Shown here: in pieces, positions 1 through 14,000 of the stretch | Layout: each line of letters begins with the position of its first letter | Position numbering within the stretch: the stretch's first letter is position 1 | NCBI GenBank assembly: GCA_001600175.1 | Contig: BCJC01000007.1 | Coordinates: forward strand, 1,016,115-1,080,114 | Length of the DNA stretch: 64,000 nt | From: Erythrobasidium yunnanense | Lineage: Eukaryota > Basidiomycota > Cystobasidiomycetes > Erythrobasidiales > Erythrobasidiaceae | Direction: 5' to 3' | The notes under the pieces: generated by a model | The model's database searches: none | What the model was told of the DNA's origin: nothing | The model's input: only the letters and a program-made list of their open reading frames with translations | Made by a program: the position numbers and the translations under genes

Positions 1-3000
1 CTCCTTGTAGTGAGTAAGCAGATGATGCCAAAGTGCGTGCTGCAGACCAAGTTTGTCAGCTTCGTACCGCTGCAAGCGGTCACAATAGCGTCATGTACCT
101 TGCTGAGCACCCGCGGGTTACCCAAAATAACAAGACCGTACTTAGCTCTCGTAAGAGCGACGTTAAGACGTCTTGGATCGTTCAAGAACCCAATACCCTG
201 ATGCTCATTACTTCGGACACACGAAAGGATGATGTAATCCTTCTCTCTTCCTTGGAAAGCATCCACACTTGCTACTTCGATCTCCTTGTAGAGGTCTTTG
301 CGCAAAGAACCGTTGAATTGCATGAAGTTGGTGATGTAGGAACGTTGACCTTCGTAGGGAGTGATGATGCCGATTTGAGAAGGTACGACTCCAGACTTGA
401 AGAAGCGGGTGACGATCTTTTCGACATTCGACGCTTCGGTTCTGTGAGCAAATAATAAATTGAATCAGCTCAAGCCGCTAATGCATATTAGACGGGTCTG
501 CCGCCCACCTGTTGAGATACGAAGTACCGCTCGAACTGATTTCCTCCTGACCCAAGTTCTGATGAAAGTACATGGGCGTAGAAGGCTGCGGCCACGGGAA
601 GTCCACATTCTTCCTGATTCTCTCAGGCGCAGTAACACCATTTTGTAATGTACCTTCGTAGAACATGTTTGAGGGGAATTCAGATAGGCAGGGATGCATT
701 CGATACTGGACTTGTAGACGGATAGGCTTGTTTCCGAGCAGAATCAGGCGCTCGAAAAGAGACTGGTTCAAGCCGGCTTTAGCGGCTTTCTTGCTCATGA
801 TGGTGGGTCCGAGCTGGGAGTGATCTACGAAAGTTATTCGGCTTAGCGATGCCATGCATGTCGGATCGTTGGAGTTATTTACCTCCCACGATAACAAGCT
901 GCTTCACGCCAAACGTAAGCGGGATCATGCATTCAGGCTCGGTCTGCAGCGTGTTGAATTAGCACATAGAGTTAGAACCCTGTTGACTTGAACTTACTGC
1001 CTGCGTGGCCTCATCGATGAGTACTGTTCTGAACTTGATTTTGCTGAGTCTTGGATCTCCGCATCCTACACAAGTACAGCAGATAACATCTGCATTTGCC
1101 AGTATCTCCTTCTCGCATGCTCTCGTTAGAGCTTTGAATTTCCTCTCATCGCTACTTGACAATTCGCCCTGTTCCGTCTTGAGCTGGATCAATTTCTGCA
1201 ACTCTGGATGAGTATCGTTATTCGCGACTTGTTCATGCAGTGTCAGGAAGGAGATGGAGGAATCCAAAGCTTCGCGAGACTTGGCTGTTACTCGAACAAC
1301 TTTTAAACCCGTTTGATGGATCTTCTCGGTCAGTTGGTCGACGGCGACATTGGAAGGTGCCGTTACTAGTACTTGGCCGGGATTCATCTTGGCGAGATGA
1401 TAGACGATGGAAGCCGACGTGACTGTCTTTCCTGTACCAGGCGGGCCCTAAACCATTCCCGATGTTCGTCAGTCCACCGTTTTATAGGCTCGTAATCTTG
1501 CGTTCAACGCTCACCTGAATTAGACTTAGAGGCTTCTGAAGCACGCTCTTGACAGCATACATCTGCGAGTGATTCAGATCTGGCAGATTAGGTGCCGAGA
1601 CTCGTTTCGGCATCTGTGTTCTCAGTACTTGAGGCGGTGCAGCATCGTGGCCCATCAATTTATGGTAGATGTAGCCAGATACACTCTGTTCGTCCACTGC
1701 AAAAGTCTTCATGGCCAACTGCATGCGGTCGAAAGAGGTGGACTTCCAGACGAAATCGGCGGAGAAGTTCAGGGTGCAGTCGTGTGGAACACCGTCGTTG
1801 CGGCGGAGCTCGATGCCGATCTCGTCAGATACGTCTGTAGAGACCCGATGTGTAAGCAGAAATCGGCACGAGAAGGTTAATGACGGCCGGCCTCACTGTT
1901 CGGGATCTTGATGACATGCCCAACTCCCTCCCATGGCTTGTGCAGCTCTCCATTGTACTTGAGTCTGAGCTCATCTCCTACGGCCAATCTGACTTCCCCA
2001 CTCTCCAGCTTAGGCAAACTAAACCAAGCTACTCTCTTCTGATTCAGACCCATGTCCCATCTGACGGTGATGCTCTCCTGGGTCTGCGACTCCTTGAGTC
2101 TCTTATCATAATCTGCCTCAATCTTGACTAATGGTCCGAAGATGTTCTGATACTGATATGCATCTTCATATTTGAGCAAGACTGGATGCGGCTCATCGTC
2201 TATGCCTGGTTTCTCCAGATCTTCGACTGTAGCTGTGGCATTCTCTTTCCATACTTCTTCAAGCTTGTTGATTTGGTGGAAGGATATCTGGCGCGCTCGA
2301 GCTTGCTCTTGGTCCGAAGGCACTTTGACGAGCCATGAGAGGAATTGACGGTCTTCAATCAGAGGCGACCACTGAGAGGTATCCCATACGATATCCTTGC
2401 TGTTCTGCATAGCTGCGCATGGTTGTCTGCGAAGTATAATCTGTATCAGCTGCTAGGTCGATAGTCCTGTAATTGTGGTCCACGCTCACCGGCAGAGCAG
2501 GACTACGACCGTATCGCTCTTGGCAGGAATGAAGCCCAGGATGAATACATTCTTTGCACCGCAATTGTAGCATTCAGGCGTAGTTTCGCCCAGCGGCGAG
2601 TCTGCATGAAGGGTGACTTCTTTGTGCTTTGCCCGGACGAGATGGTTGACAATATGGCTTCCTGATGTTGATCCGCGCGAGTTGCAGAACCACTTGTTGC
2701 ATATGAGGCAGCGTACAACGCAGGCTGGGTTGTGTATGCCACAGTAGCTGGCAGAATCGCGCCGTCCAGATGTCAGCGATTTCGACCAAATGGGCCAGCT
2801 TGAGAACATGGCTAACCTGCATGCATGCGGTGGAAGGTCCTTGTCTAGCTGTTCCATTGCCCCATCAAACTCTTCATCTTCAATCAGCGCTCCTTTGGCT
2901 GTCGAGCCGCCGTTCAAGCCAGCTGCCATAGCAGGGCCAGAGCCAGCGCCATGACCATTACTGCTGTCATTGATGTCCATCTTGCTTGCTGCTTGCTGCA

Positions 3001-3037
3001 ATCCTCCAAGATCAGAGTAGGGCGAGTCTGAGGCCAT
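1..3037 (-). CDS. UPF1: UPF1/NAM7 RNA helicase of nonsense-mediated decay (3' end outside window)
   Basis: Superfamily 1 RNA helicase that detects premature stop codons with UPF2/UPF3 in the cytoplasm. The N-terminus (start at 3037) is short and acidic and leads into the UPF1 Cys/His-rich domain: [37 protein letters not shown] and [10 protein letters not shown], which provide the zinc ligands. The 1B/stalk region follows (about 1880-2400). The helicase motifs come next: [12 protein letters not shown], the Walker B variant [15 protein letters not shown], and [20 protein letters not shown]. The last part visible has the [18 protein letters not shown] and [17 protein letters not shown] signatures. 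At least five short introns interrupt it (for example one between VIVG and DHSQLGP near 835-890). The frame is still open at base 1 ([12 protein letters not shown]), so the C-terminal tail lies outside the window. Identity is secure; exact exon ends were read by eye. Confidence 0.95.
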
Positions 3038-3365
3038 CCTTGAAGGTACAGCCGGCCCTTAAGCAGAGTCTTGAAAGTGTTTTAAGAGGTGGTATAAGGG
3101 TGGTGATGATAGCCTGGTGTAAGGCTTCCTTATAGCAGTGTTGTATCTAATCAGCCCTGACTTCTTCTCTGGCTGACTTCGACTTGTCCGGACACAAGAG
3201 AAGTCCAATTTACGCGAATTGTTTCGGATAAAACAGCGAATCTACAGCAAGAAGTACAAGACGGTGATAGTGACAACGACAACGACCGTCCTGCGTCGCG
3301 GTCAGCCGAGCCGTCCTGTCCCTGTCGCGCTGTGAAATCTGGATCAAGATCTGGCTGGATGAGCC
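3038..3365. promoter_or_regulatory. Shared upstream region of UPF1 and SCC2
   Basis: This 328-bp gap separates the divergent starts of UPF1 (minus) and SCC2 (plus) and must hold both promoters and 5' leaders. I see no clear TATA box or other recognisable element. Short open frames on the minus strand (3151-3470) have no protein-like features and are treated as chance. Confidence 0.4.
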
Positions 3366-6300
3366 ATGGACGACATGCCCAGCGATGATGCGCACCTCTA
3401 CGACGACAACGACGAGCACAATGAAGCACTCCGAGCTGAGATTGACGCCAAAAAGGCTGAAATCATACATGGTTTCCCCTTACCCGGCTTAGCAGGAGTT
3501 GCCCAAGGTCAGGCAGCGAGCTCTTGATGCACACAGTGACAAATGTCTCACGCGTAGCTATACAGTCGCATCGCATCTATCTAGTCTCCCTGCTCTCCAG
3601 TTCTCAAACTTCCCCTACGCTTCTTCCACGCCGGAAAGTACAACGTTTGCAAACATACCCGAGTTTCAAGAGTACGCGCCCGCCATGGATGCACTCTTCA
3701 AAGCAACTATGAATGCGGATGGAAGCGTGAAGCCGGAAGATGAAGCTATGTTCAAGTCGGCTGCTGCTGCAATGAATCTAGCCGTTCGTAGTGACACTTC
3801 GGGCATCGAGAGCATGTAAGTAGCTGCAAGTTACTTGATCAGATTATGCTAACCTGCTTGAACAGCGTCTGGAATGACTACCCGTATGCTTTGCCCAGCG
3901 TACCTGCGAGTACAGGTCCATACACGCTAGCAAGGCCTAAGAAGATCAAGAGAAGCAATGCTACCAACATATCTTCTCTGTCAGAGAAGGTACTGAACGA
4001 CGCAAGCTTTCCGTACCCTCCACCCGTTCCAGCTGCAGACTCCGATGCTTTCGTCCCTGCGCTACCTCCTCTGCCTCCTACCCTATCTGCAGTAGCCGGT
4101 CCTTCCAACGCATTGACCAATGAAGAGGTACAAGCAGCAGCAGAAGCCAAAGCATTCTTCAATACCTACTTAGATCAGTGTCTGCCTCCCGCTGATCCAG
4201 ATCAGAAGCCCAACATCCGCAATGCAACCTCTCCTATCCCGTTCCTGGCATCTTCATCACGTCCAAATACTCCTGCAAAACCTACTTTCCAAGCTTCATC
4301 CAGCAACCTCCAGCAGCAAGTCCCGCCTTCGAATATATTCTCACCTTTGCAAAACAGACATCATCTTCTTTCTCCGCAAGCATCCTCTTCTCCTGATCCG
4401 CTAGCTATAGGAGGCCCTTCTCGTATCACGGCTGGTATTCCGAAGAGTCGCTCGATGCCTGTGCTGTACCCTGTGGTGGAGATTCCCCATCCGAGTGCAA
4501 AGAAGCGTGGAAGAAGCGAGACGGAGAGCTTGCCTGCAAGTAAGAAGCAAATCATCAGCAATGGAGTGGGCAAATCTGTGTCGACGCATGGTCCGTTCAG
4601 CGAGCCGCCTACAAGCGAGATGGAGGTCGATGCCGGAGAAGATGTCGATGTCAAAGAAGAGGAGGAAGACGATACTGAGGTATTGGCGGAGGCGAGTTCG
4701 CCTGTGGTTGTTACGAGTAGAGCGAAAGTAAAGCAGAAAGAAAGGTCATCTGCTCTGAAGATCGTCATCAACAAGCCCTCAACTCCGAGCAGATCACACA
4801 CCCTGCAGTCCACCTCAAAAACGGACGAAGTCGCTCTCGAAAAGTTCACGGACTACATCCAGGACATCGTGGATGCCGAACATGCTTTATTAGCCACTTT
4901 GGGTATGCATATTGACGGAGAGGGTGACGAAGAACAGGACGAAGCCCGAGATCGAATGATTGCTCAATACTTCTACATTCCTGAGGAAGGAGGAAGATAC
5001 GCTACACTGCAACCTGGAACTATAGCAAAACTACTGAGGCTACTCAACCCATGCATCAAGTCTCCCAATGGACGACGTCTGCTCGAAGAAGCAATGTTTC
5101 AGGAGCCCGAAGCGTCTCAATCACAATCTCGAGGATCATCAAAGAAACGAGCTGGCAAGGAACGACAGCGGGAAAGGGAGGAGTCCGACCTCGTAGCACA
5201 ACTACAGAGTGTCCTCAAGCTATTGGAAAGAAGTGCTGCACAAGTCGAAGTGATGAAGATTGTTCCAGGAGACTTAGCGGAACTAGGAGGGAAAAGCGAT
5301 GGATACGTCAGTCCAGTCAAGAAGCAAATAGCAAAGAAAGGTACTAAAGCGAAAGCGAATGGAGAGAAAGCTTCGAAGAGCCCTTCTGTATCGTCAAGTC
5401 CTGTCAAGCCTAGAAGATCGTCTCGCTCTGCTACGCCTTCTCAGGACTATGAGGAGGAAGAGCTTGAAGACGAAGATGAGAAAGAGGACGAAGATGAGCA
5501 GGACGAGGAGAGTATGTCAAGCCCGGTGAAAGGTAAAGGAGGTCGTAAAGGCAAGAAAGGCTCAGCGACTCCTACGCAGAAGACAGCGGCAAAAGGCAAG
5601 AAGAAACAGGCGGATAATGTAGAAGACGAGGCGAAAGCATGGTCAGGTGCAACTGTTGAGCAATTCTTCGAGAACCTGGAGACTTTCGGTGATGGTTTGC
5701 ATGCTATTGAGGCGGCTCTGTCTATCCTTACCGCGGGAAAGCTGCCTAAGAAGGTTCGTTGGTGTTCGGACATGTATACGAAAGGTGTCATGACTGAGCT
5801 TGACGTATAGCTCTACTCCGAGGATCTCGTCAATTCCTGTCTAAACACGCTGAAGAAGCAACTACCACTCGCCATCTACCCCGCCCTCGACGCCGACAAC
5901 TCCGCCATGTCCATACCTCTATCCGACAAGCGCGTTAACAAGCTCATCAAGGCCATTCTCCAAAAAGTGCCAATTATATTCACCCTTATCACGTCACTGC
6001 TGAAACAAGAAGAACTGCCGGAAGCTATCATTATCAATGGCGTTTATCTGGCTATTGCACCCTTCTTCGTGGAACAAGGGTTGAAGAGCAAAGCTAAAGA
6101 TGCTGGATTTGGTGTATCAGAAACTAAGGTCATCAGAAACGAAGCTTTGGCTATGATAAAGCTTGTGAGCCATTCCGACTTCACGACAGCTGAGAGTCCA
6201 AATTGAATCGGACGTCTCACCTTGCAGATCTTTTCGAAGTATACAAACCAACGACAATGGATCTTGGAAGAGGTTCTATCCTCTATTACGAAGCTGCCTG

Positions 6301-9300
6301 ACATCGGCAAGAGGAAACCGCAGTACCTGTAAGTCTATCACCGAGATAGATAGCATATTCACTAACAAGTTTTAACAGTCTATCGAACGGCCAATACATT
6401 CAGACTGTTTCGGTCCTGCTCTTTCATCTAGTGCAGAGCGGTTGTGCGGGCGTCTATGACCAAGTACAAGCAGCTCGCAGACAGTATCGCAACACAGATG
6501 GGGAAGCTGTCGAAGGCGATATGGACGAAATCGCCCTCATCAGAGACATCGTCGAACCTGCTCTGGAATCGACAAACCGTTCAGGAAAAGGCATAGTATC
6601 ATACTTACTGCATCGGTCTGGCAAGGCTCCGAAGAACTCCACGGCTAGTGAAGCGGAATATAAAGCAGTACTGGATCACCTTGTCCGAGATGTGCTCATC
6701 GTTCTGAACCTACCGGAATGGCCGGTCGCAAGTCTGCTAGTCTGGCAGCTGGCGAGCAGCATGGTGAGTTTCCTCTTCAAGGCAGTAGGTGCCCGACCCT
6801 ACTGATATTTTGGAACAACGACAGATGAAGCAGCTTGCCAATAACAGCACAGCTGCTGATGCAAATGCCGCAAAGAGCGTCAGTCTGGACCATTTGGGCA
6901 GCATAGCCGTCCGCATCTACAAGATAACTAATGCAGAGAGACCCGCTGAGAATGAAGAAGCTGTCCACCTGAGGTCTCTTCCTCAAGTAGGGTTTCCCTG
7001 CTTCATCAACATGGTGGCACTGACACTGTGGTACAGATCGTTGATGAGCAGACTAGAAGCGGTCTCCGAGCATTAGCCGAGGCAGAACAAGAGGTCGAAG
7101 AAGGGTTAATGTCAGTCTTTTCGGAGGGTAATAACGTCTCTGTAAGCTTGTATAAGTAATCTATGCGACAATGATTGCTAACATGGACATGTGTAGACGG
7201 CCTTCGATTACTCGATAGCACAATGGAGCAACGAGCTGGCTCAAGCTTCAAAGCGGCTACAAGCACAGCAAAAGAAGGAAGACATCAAGCCCAAATTCGA
7301 GATCAAGCTTTGGGAACTGCAAACCTCTCTGTGGGATATCCGGCCTCCGGTAGCGCAGTTCACGTCTGAGTAGGTCCGGAAGCCAGCTTCAGATGATTAA
7401 TCGCTGATGATTTGACCCAGCGACTCTGAGCGTCGAAGCGAACTCCAGAAGGGAATAGACAAGCTCTTTACGACTCGAGGTCTTCCAGCCTGCAAGCAGC
7501 CTTTACTCGAGCATATTCTCCAGGCTTCAGATGGCGCCGTCATCAATTTCCGCCAAAAGGCGCTGAAGGCGCTTGCAACAATTGTCGAAGAAGACTCGTC
7601 TATATTCTTTCAGGAGAAAGTGCAGCAGGCCATTGAGAACCGGCTTAAGGACAAGTCTCCCGCTGTTCGAGATGCCGCAGTAGAGTTGCTAGGTCGTTAC
7701 GTCGTGTACGACGGTAACTTAGCAAACAGATACCTCCCTGAGATTCGCGGGCGAATCAAGGTGAGTCATTGCACGAAACGGCCAGATATCCATCGGCTAA
7801 GGCAGACATCGTTCTCAGGACAGCGGACTGAGTGTTCGAAAGCGTGTCATCAAGCTGCTAAAGGCCATCTACCCGGTCGTCGTTTCCGAAGCAAAAGTTG
7901 ATATTTGCAAGAGCTTACTGACGCGAATGAATGATGAGGACGACAACGTTAAGGTGTGACCCAATACCGCAGACACCTGTGCTCACACTCACGTCTTTAC
8001 CAGGAAATGGCCATTTCAGCATTGTCTGAGCTTTGGTTCGGCACAAAGGCAGCTGCTCGAGAGCGCGAACTCTCTCCTGCAAAAGCTGCTACCATCCTTG
8101 CCGATACGGCGGTATTACAAGCGGTAGTGAGCAGCTCCAGTCAAACCCCGCATCCAGTGGAAAGCCTGTTGCTCGCAGTGAGTTCGCTAAATGATGCAAG
8201 TATGATCTCATCCCAATCTGACCTTTGCTCGTAAGGCTCTCGGGAAAAGCGAATCAAAGAGCGCTAATCGGGATCCAACTGTCATTCTTTCGAGCATCAA
8301 GCAAATGATCGAAGTGCTTGTTGATGCCCTCACAGACCCGCAAAAGAGGACAGAAATGGTAACGGCCCTCTACACTCGCTACAGGCTGTCGCTAACGCGC
8401 TCGCGCCAGAATGTTGCAAGCTGCATCAAGCTCGTTCAGGTGCTCTTGACGGTTGACCCGAGCATGCTGAAAATTAATCGTGCAACGCTTCTTCTGCCTG
8501 AGCTCAAGAGTGCAACCACGGTAAGTATAGATAAGCTCGTCAAATTTGATGCTGAGCATCGTTACAGCCCGAAGAAAAGATCATTCAGGAAAACTTACTC
8601 CGGATTTTCACCTCGTTTCTCGGTAACATCGACAGCAGTGCATCCACATTCGCTAGAGGACTGCAGCAAAGCTGTACGGTGCTGTTGAACAAGCCCACCC
8701 TGCTTAGTGAGAAGGTATGTTTGGAAGCAAATATGATCTAACTGCCAAGGCTGATGAAGTAATTGCTACAGGCCCTGCAGGAAGTAGTCGCCTGTTTCTG
8801 CGTCGTTACCATCACGAACACGAACGACTACAGCATCCTATGCAGAGTCTTCCAGAAATATCTCGGTACGTCTGCAGGATGGTCCGCCATGTTTTACTAC
8901 TGAGTACCTTTGCAGGCCTTCTTCGTCAGGGTATCGGTCGCCTTCTGAATAAAGAGAAACCGCCAACTCCGGCCGAGCGAGCTATAGCTTTCCGAGACCT
9001 ACCAGTTCTGGCGCGCACTGTCTCACTGTTCTGCCAATATGGCGAATTCGACCGACTCCGCGCGTGCTCTCCGGATGCCAGTCTGCTGCTCAACGCCATC
9101 AGTACCGACTCGATACAGCAACACGTTTACGATCAGATGATGGACCTGTACTATCTTAGCTTGCGGACACCGCTGAACGTCATCGCGCTGGAATGCCTGG
9201 GTAAGCCTTACGCATTCGCTCTGAGCGCGAAGGAGTCTAATGTGTCGATTGCTAGGCTACCTGTATCGCTCGACACCGCAAAATCTGGAAGATGAGCGAA

Positions 9301-10865
9301 GCGCCAAGCTGGTCCACGGCATATTCGAGAGCGGGACTACAAAGGCCAAAGCGACGGTTCTTCAAATTATCTGTGACCTACTTGCAGCACAAGCATCAAA
9401 GTTCAACATCGATGGCAAGTCAGAAGAGCCCCAAACAGTCGACATCAAGCAGTTGGTAGGCAATAACGAGCAGTTCGCCGACTCCAGGTCAGTCCCAATT
9501 GTTCGTTACATTGATGGTTTGGCTTACTCTCGGAGTGGACAGTATAAGCACAAGCATCACCCAACGCTACCTCCACTACATCCTCCAAGCCGCCTTAACT
9601 CCCATAGATGCAGAGGGTGGAAGGGCTGACAAGCAGATCCTTCTCCGACCTGCTCTTCAAGCAATCAGCTTCACCGTCAAACAAGGTCTGGCCAACCCTA
9701 TGCAGTCTCTCCCGATCCTGATTGCTCTCGAAACGAGTGACGACGCCTTAGTCGCAAAGAAAGCCTTTACTATGCATTCGAGTCTACACAGCAAGCATTC
9801 TGCTCTGGTCAATATGCGAATGTCCGACTCGATCAAAAAAGCCTTCCACTACCAAGTCGCCCTAAGCTCCAGAGAGGACGTGCGAGGTGAGTCTACTCGA
9901 TCGTCCGGTAAGTTGCATGGCGACTGACAAAATCCCTAGGCTATCGAGGCGAGCCACCCGTCGCTCTGCTGCACTACTGGTATTCGTTGATGCGAGAAAA
10001 GCGGCAATGGCGACTCGACTGTTTAAAGGCACTACTACGAGGCTTACAAGTTGAGATCGCTTCCGAACGTCCCTGCACTCAGGTCAGTAACACCAAGATC
10101 TAGTAACACCAAGATCTAGTTCCTTATTATTCACTAATGAGATCCTGTACAGGATGATGTCGACTTTGCTCGTTTCACCGCTGAGAATGCTGGTGCCCTC
10201 GAATACAAATCACAGGAAGAGGTCTTCTTCATCATACGTACCCTGACAGACTTCTTGTCAGTCTCCGGCATGCAAGTTGTAAGTGACTACCTCCGTAAAC
10301 TGGGCAAGAGCCTGACAGTTATCGCCGCAAACTTACAGTACCATCAACTACGTATGGACGACGACCAAGAAGAGGCTCAACCTGAAGTAGGCGAAAGAGA
10401 TGAACCTGACGCCTACGCCGCCAAAGAAGCGGTCCTCAACATCAATCTGTGTCGCAAGAGCATCGTGCTCGCCATCGTCTTCTGCCTTCGACTTCACGTG
10501 AAGACTGTCTACGGAGTGACAGACCAGTACGTACCGTAGCTTATGATAGGCTTATCGCTGATTAGCTTACTTTCGTCAGGAAAATGTCCAAGTATGTTCT
10601 TGGAAAGAAAAGCGCTGCAGGCGACAAGCCAGTACACGCGCGTAGCGGCGCATCTCTGGTCATACAATTTCCAGGGATGCCATTCACTGTAGACATGCTG
10701 CAAGAGCAAGACGTCGAAACTCAGCGACAAGCGGTACGTATATAGGCGGAAAATACAAGATGGAAAGCTGACCATCTCCATAAACAGTTCATCAAGCTTA
10801 TCGACTCCGACGACAGCATACGCGAACGAGAAGACGACCAAGAGGACGAGAACATGTCATCCTGA
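3366..10865 (+). CDS. SCC2: Sister chromatid cohesion loader Scc2/Mis4/Nipped-B
   Basis: HEAT-repeat subunit that loads cohesin onto chromosomes together with Scc4. The predicted product is about 2,000 residues, normal for the family. It starts at 3366 with an acidic N-terminus (MDDMPSDDAHLY). A long low-complexity region rich in Ser, Pro, Lys and acidic runs (about 3850-5640) precedes the conserved part. That part begins with KRVNKLIKAILQKVP and includes the HEAT core: GAVINFRQKALKALATIVE, KDKSPAVRDAAVELLGRYV, and SVRKRVIKLLKAIYPVV followed by NDEDDNVKEMAISALSELW. It ends with an acidic tail (REREDDQEDENMSS) at 10865. About twenty introns of 50-70 nt occur, denser toward the 3' half. The first join, from AGVAQ across 3508-3563 into ASHLSSLPALQ, was inferred from frame and splice signals. 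One intron carries a 16-bp tandem duplication (10088-10119). Confidence 0.9.
10088..10119 (+). repeat. 16-bp direct tandem duplication inside an SCC2 intron
   Basis: The 16-mer taacaccaagatctag occurs twice back to back, with no mismatch, just after a GTCAGT donor in an SCC2 intron. It only lengthens the intron. It looks like a recent replication-slippage event. Confidence 0.9.
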
Positions 10866-11075
10866 ATCGCACACTGTACAATTACCGGCCCGACTTTCGC
10901 AGTTTCATCAGGTAGCAGTGTGATCTTTCGGCAGTATTTTTGTTTGTTGTCGTTTCAGTCGGAGTTCGCATGGAAGAAAGCAGTGACAGCGGCTCAGGGA
11001 AATCGCACCTTCGCGTAGGCTCGTCTTCGGAAAGTGCATGATCTGACTGCTCTTCGCTCGCACGAACGATGGACG

Positions 11076-14000
11076 ATGAGCGCTACGACTCAGGAAGCTG
11101 TACAAGGTTCATCAACAATCAGCGCGAATCGTCAAGAAACCTGTGAACCGGCTGACAGTTTTCTGGCTCGAACAGCGTCCCCAAAACTCATCTCGACCAT
11201 CAATCTGCCTGAACCAAGCGCGTTATGTCTGGCTCGTACCTCCGACTACATCTTTGCTGGCCTGCCGTCTGGAACCATCCGCTGCTTCAGCGCGAAATCG
11301 CTGCATGCTGAACGCGATCTATGCGGGCATGAGGGCAGCGTGCTGAGTCTGATCTGTGTGGACATTGGCCGACATCACTGGCTCATCAGCGCCTCTGCGG
11401 ACTCGACTGTCAGGGTGTGGGATGCAAAGAAACTGAAATGCTTATGGTCGATATTCCCGCCTCACGAAGCTACGGGAGACATCCTCAGCGTAGCCTTCAT
11501 CAATGGCCGCATCGTATATGGTACTCAATCATGTGCCCTCATGGTGCGTGCGCTCATTAGAAAGCGAGTTCTGAGTCTGATTGATCCTCGCATGCAGTGG
11601 ACCGACCTGCCCCAAAGCTCGTTCGAGCAGGACGGGTATCACACGCCTGTTCCAGCTGGCCGCTACAACAAGTTCTTCGACTCCCAGCCTGCTCTTGATC
11701 TCAGTAGGGCTCAGGCTTCGGGTAAGATGGGTGCGGCTTCGCTAGTATTCTGGCTGACATGATATTGTCATAGCGCACGGTCGTCTCTATAGCAGTCTGC
11801 ACGAGCTTACGCTGGTTTCGTCACGATCATCTGCGGGCTCCGATGCCCACTCTGAGCTTCCCGTCACCAACGATGAACACGGATGTGCAGTCGCCGTAGA
11901 TCCAGCCGTATGTGAAGAAACAGAGCATCTGCGGTCGATTACTCACATGCATACAGGATACTGTCATCGCAGCCCATTGCGGGTATATCTATGCCTTAGA
12001 AAGTGCCAATCTGGCCAATCGAGACGTACTCATTTCAGGCTGTGAGTAGCGCCTAGCCTGTCTATGCGATTGTCTAACCAGAATGCCTATCTAGCTGGAG
12101 ACGGCTCGATCAAGGTATGTATCTCTCGACGGACCGCATATGAAGCTGACCAGAGAGAGTTTAGATCTGGGCCAACAAGAAGGATGGCTTATATTACCTT
12201 CAGAGTCTTCTGGAGGAAGATGAAGATGCTGTCCTATCACTGGCAGTCAAGGACAATGTTACCCTATATGCTGGCCTGCAGGGCGGGACTATCCGAATCT
12301 TCGACCTGACTACCTTTTCTACCATCCGCATATTGTCAAGCGGACCAGCAGACGTTCTTGCCCTCTGTATAGCTGGCGATTCTTGCTTGGCGACCACGGC
12401 ATCTGGCCAGCTTCAGGTGAGGCACAATTTACAAGCTTCTACACGCTTGAAAGCAGCTGAGGCTCTGATATGTGCAGACTTGGAATTCGAGCTTCACTCT
12501 GGTCGACAACATACAAGCTCATAGCGAAATTGCTCTTAGTTGCGCTAGCTCGACCAGCGGGGCCTACCTGTATAGCGGCGGAAATGACGCGACTATCAAA
12601 GTCTGGCAGGCTATGTCTGCCAACACTAGCAAGCGTATCCAATCGGAGTCTTTGCAAGGTGAGCTATCACGTTCCATGCGAGGTCCTGCCCAGCTTACGC
12701 AGATATAGGTCGATTGTTCACCTTGCTTGGCGAATTTATACAGTACAAGTCCATAAGTAGTGACGAATTACATAGAGAAGATGTTGATTTATCCCTTCCT
12801 GCCATGATATGTAGCTGATGCAGCTGCGAGCAGTGCCGGCAAGCGGCTCTCTGGTGTCGCGACACGTTAGCCAATCTAGGAGCAGACGCGACTATAGTAA
12901 GCTTCTTATCAAACGTTCAGAAAACGAGTCTGACATCGCAGTCAGCTTCCGGGAGCGGCTCGACGGAATCCCATCGTTTCCGCCAAATTCGCTAAACGAG
13001 ACAAGCCAAAGAAGCCTCGGAAGAGAATACTCTTCTACGGTCGTGAGTACACATAGTTATTATTCCTCGATGGCCTTGCTGACCTGTGGCTAGATTACGA
13101 CGTGGTCAGCGATCTTGGCAAGTGGAAAAGCGGAGATGCGTTCAGGCTTACCGGTATCGATGGCTATCTGTATGGGCGGGGCGTCATCGACAACAAAGGT
13201 AGGAGGCCCACAAGCTCGTTGAGACAGGACAGAATCCTAATCTTGCTCGAACAGGTCCGATATTGGCTGTTGCGTGCGCAGCAGCAGACCTCCTCGACGA
13301 AGGAAATCTGGATGTAGACATCCTCATGTTATTGGAAGGCGAGGAGGAAACAGTACGCGCCCCTGCTTTATCGTCGATACCCTCCCTGACAAGGTGCATA
13401 TTTTAGGATAGTGCGGGATTCCAAAATACAGTACGCGCATACGCCAAGGACATCGGTAGGGACCAATGATCTCTTCACCTGCTTTGAGCTTGCTGAAGAT
13501 GCTCTTTGACAGGACACATCGATGCCGGTAAGTACATAGTCATTTCGAAAGTTCTTCGGCTAAGCTGAGGGAGTATCTGCTAGTCCTTGTCTCGAACTCC
13601 TACTCACTTAGCGAGGGTATACCGAGTATAATGTTCGGTCTACGTGGACGGATTAACCTGACAGTCAGTGTTGAGTCGAGGAATCCGGACCTACACTCTG
13701 GAATGCATGGCGGCATCTCGGTAGGCAAGGAGCTCTATCCTCTTTCAGTTGTCCTTCTGAGCGATTCACCAGCACGAGCCCCTCATAGACTTGATGCGGG
13801 TAGTGGGCACACTCGTCGATCCTGCGACAGGCGACGTGGCTGTCAAAGACTTCTACGATCGTGTCAGACCTCTGGACAAGTGAGACATAAGCAATCTTCC
13901 AAAGTACCCGAACTTTTCTTACCAAAATCCGTCGCAGTTCCGAGGCGGAAGCGTATGAACAGATCGTCAACCGATGTCCTCCAAGCGCAATTGAGCCGCT

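Noticed and set aside
3878-4162. Minus-strand frame with hydrophobic stretch (ALLLLIFLGLASVYG)
   Set aside because: Lies entirely antisense to the low-complexity SCC2 exon; the hydrophobicity comes from reading Lys/Glu codons backwards.
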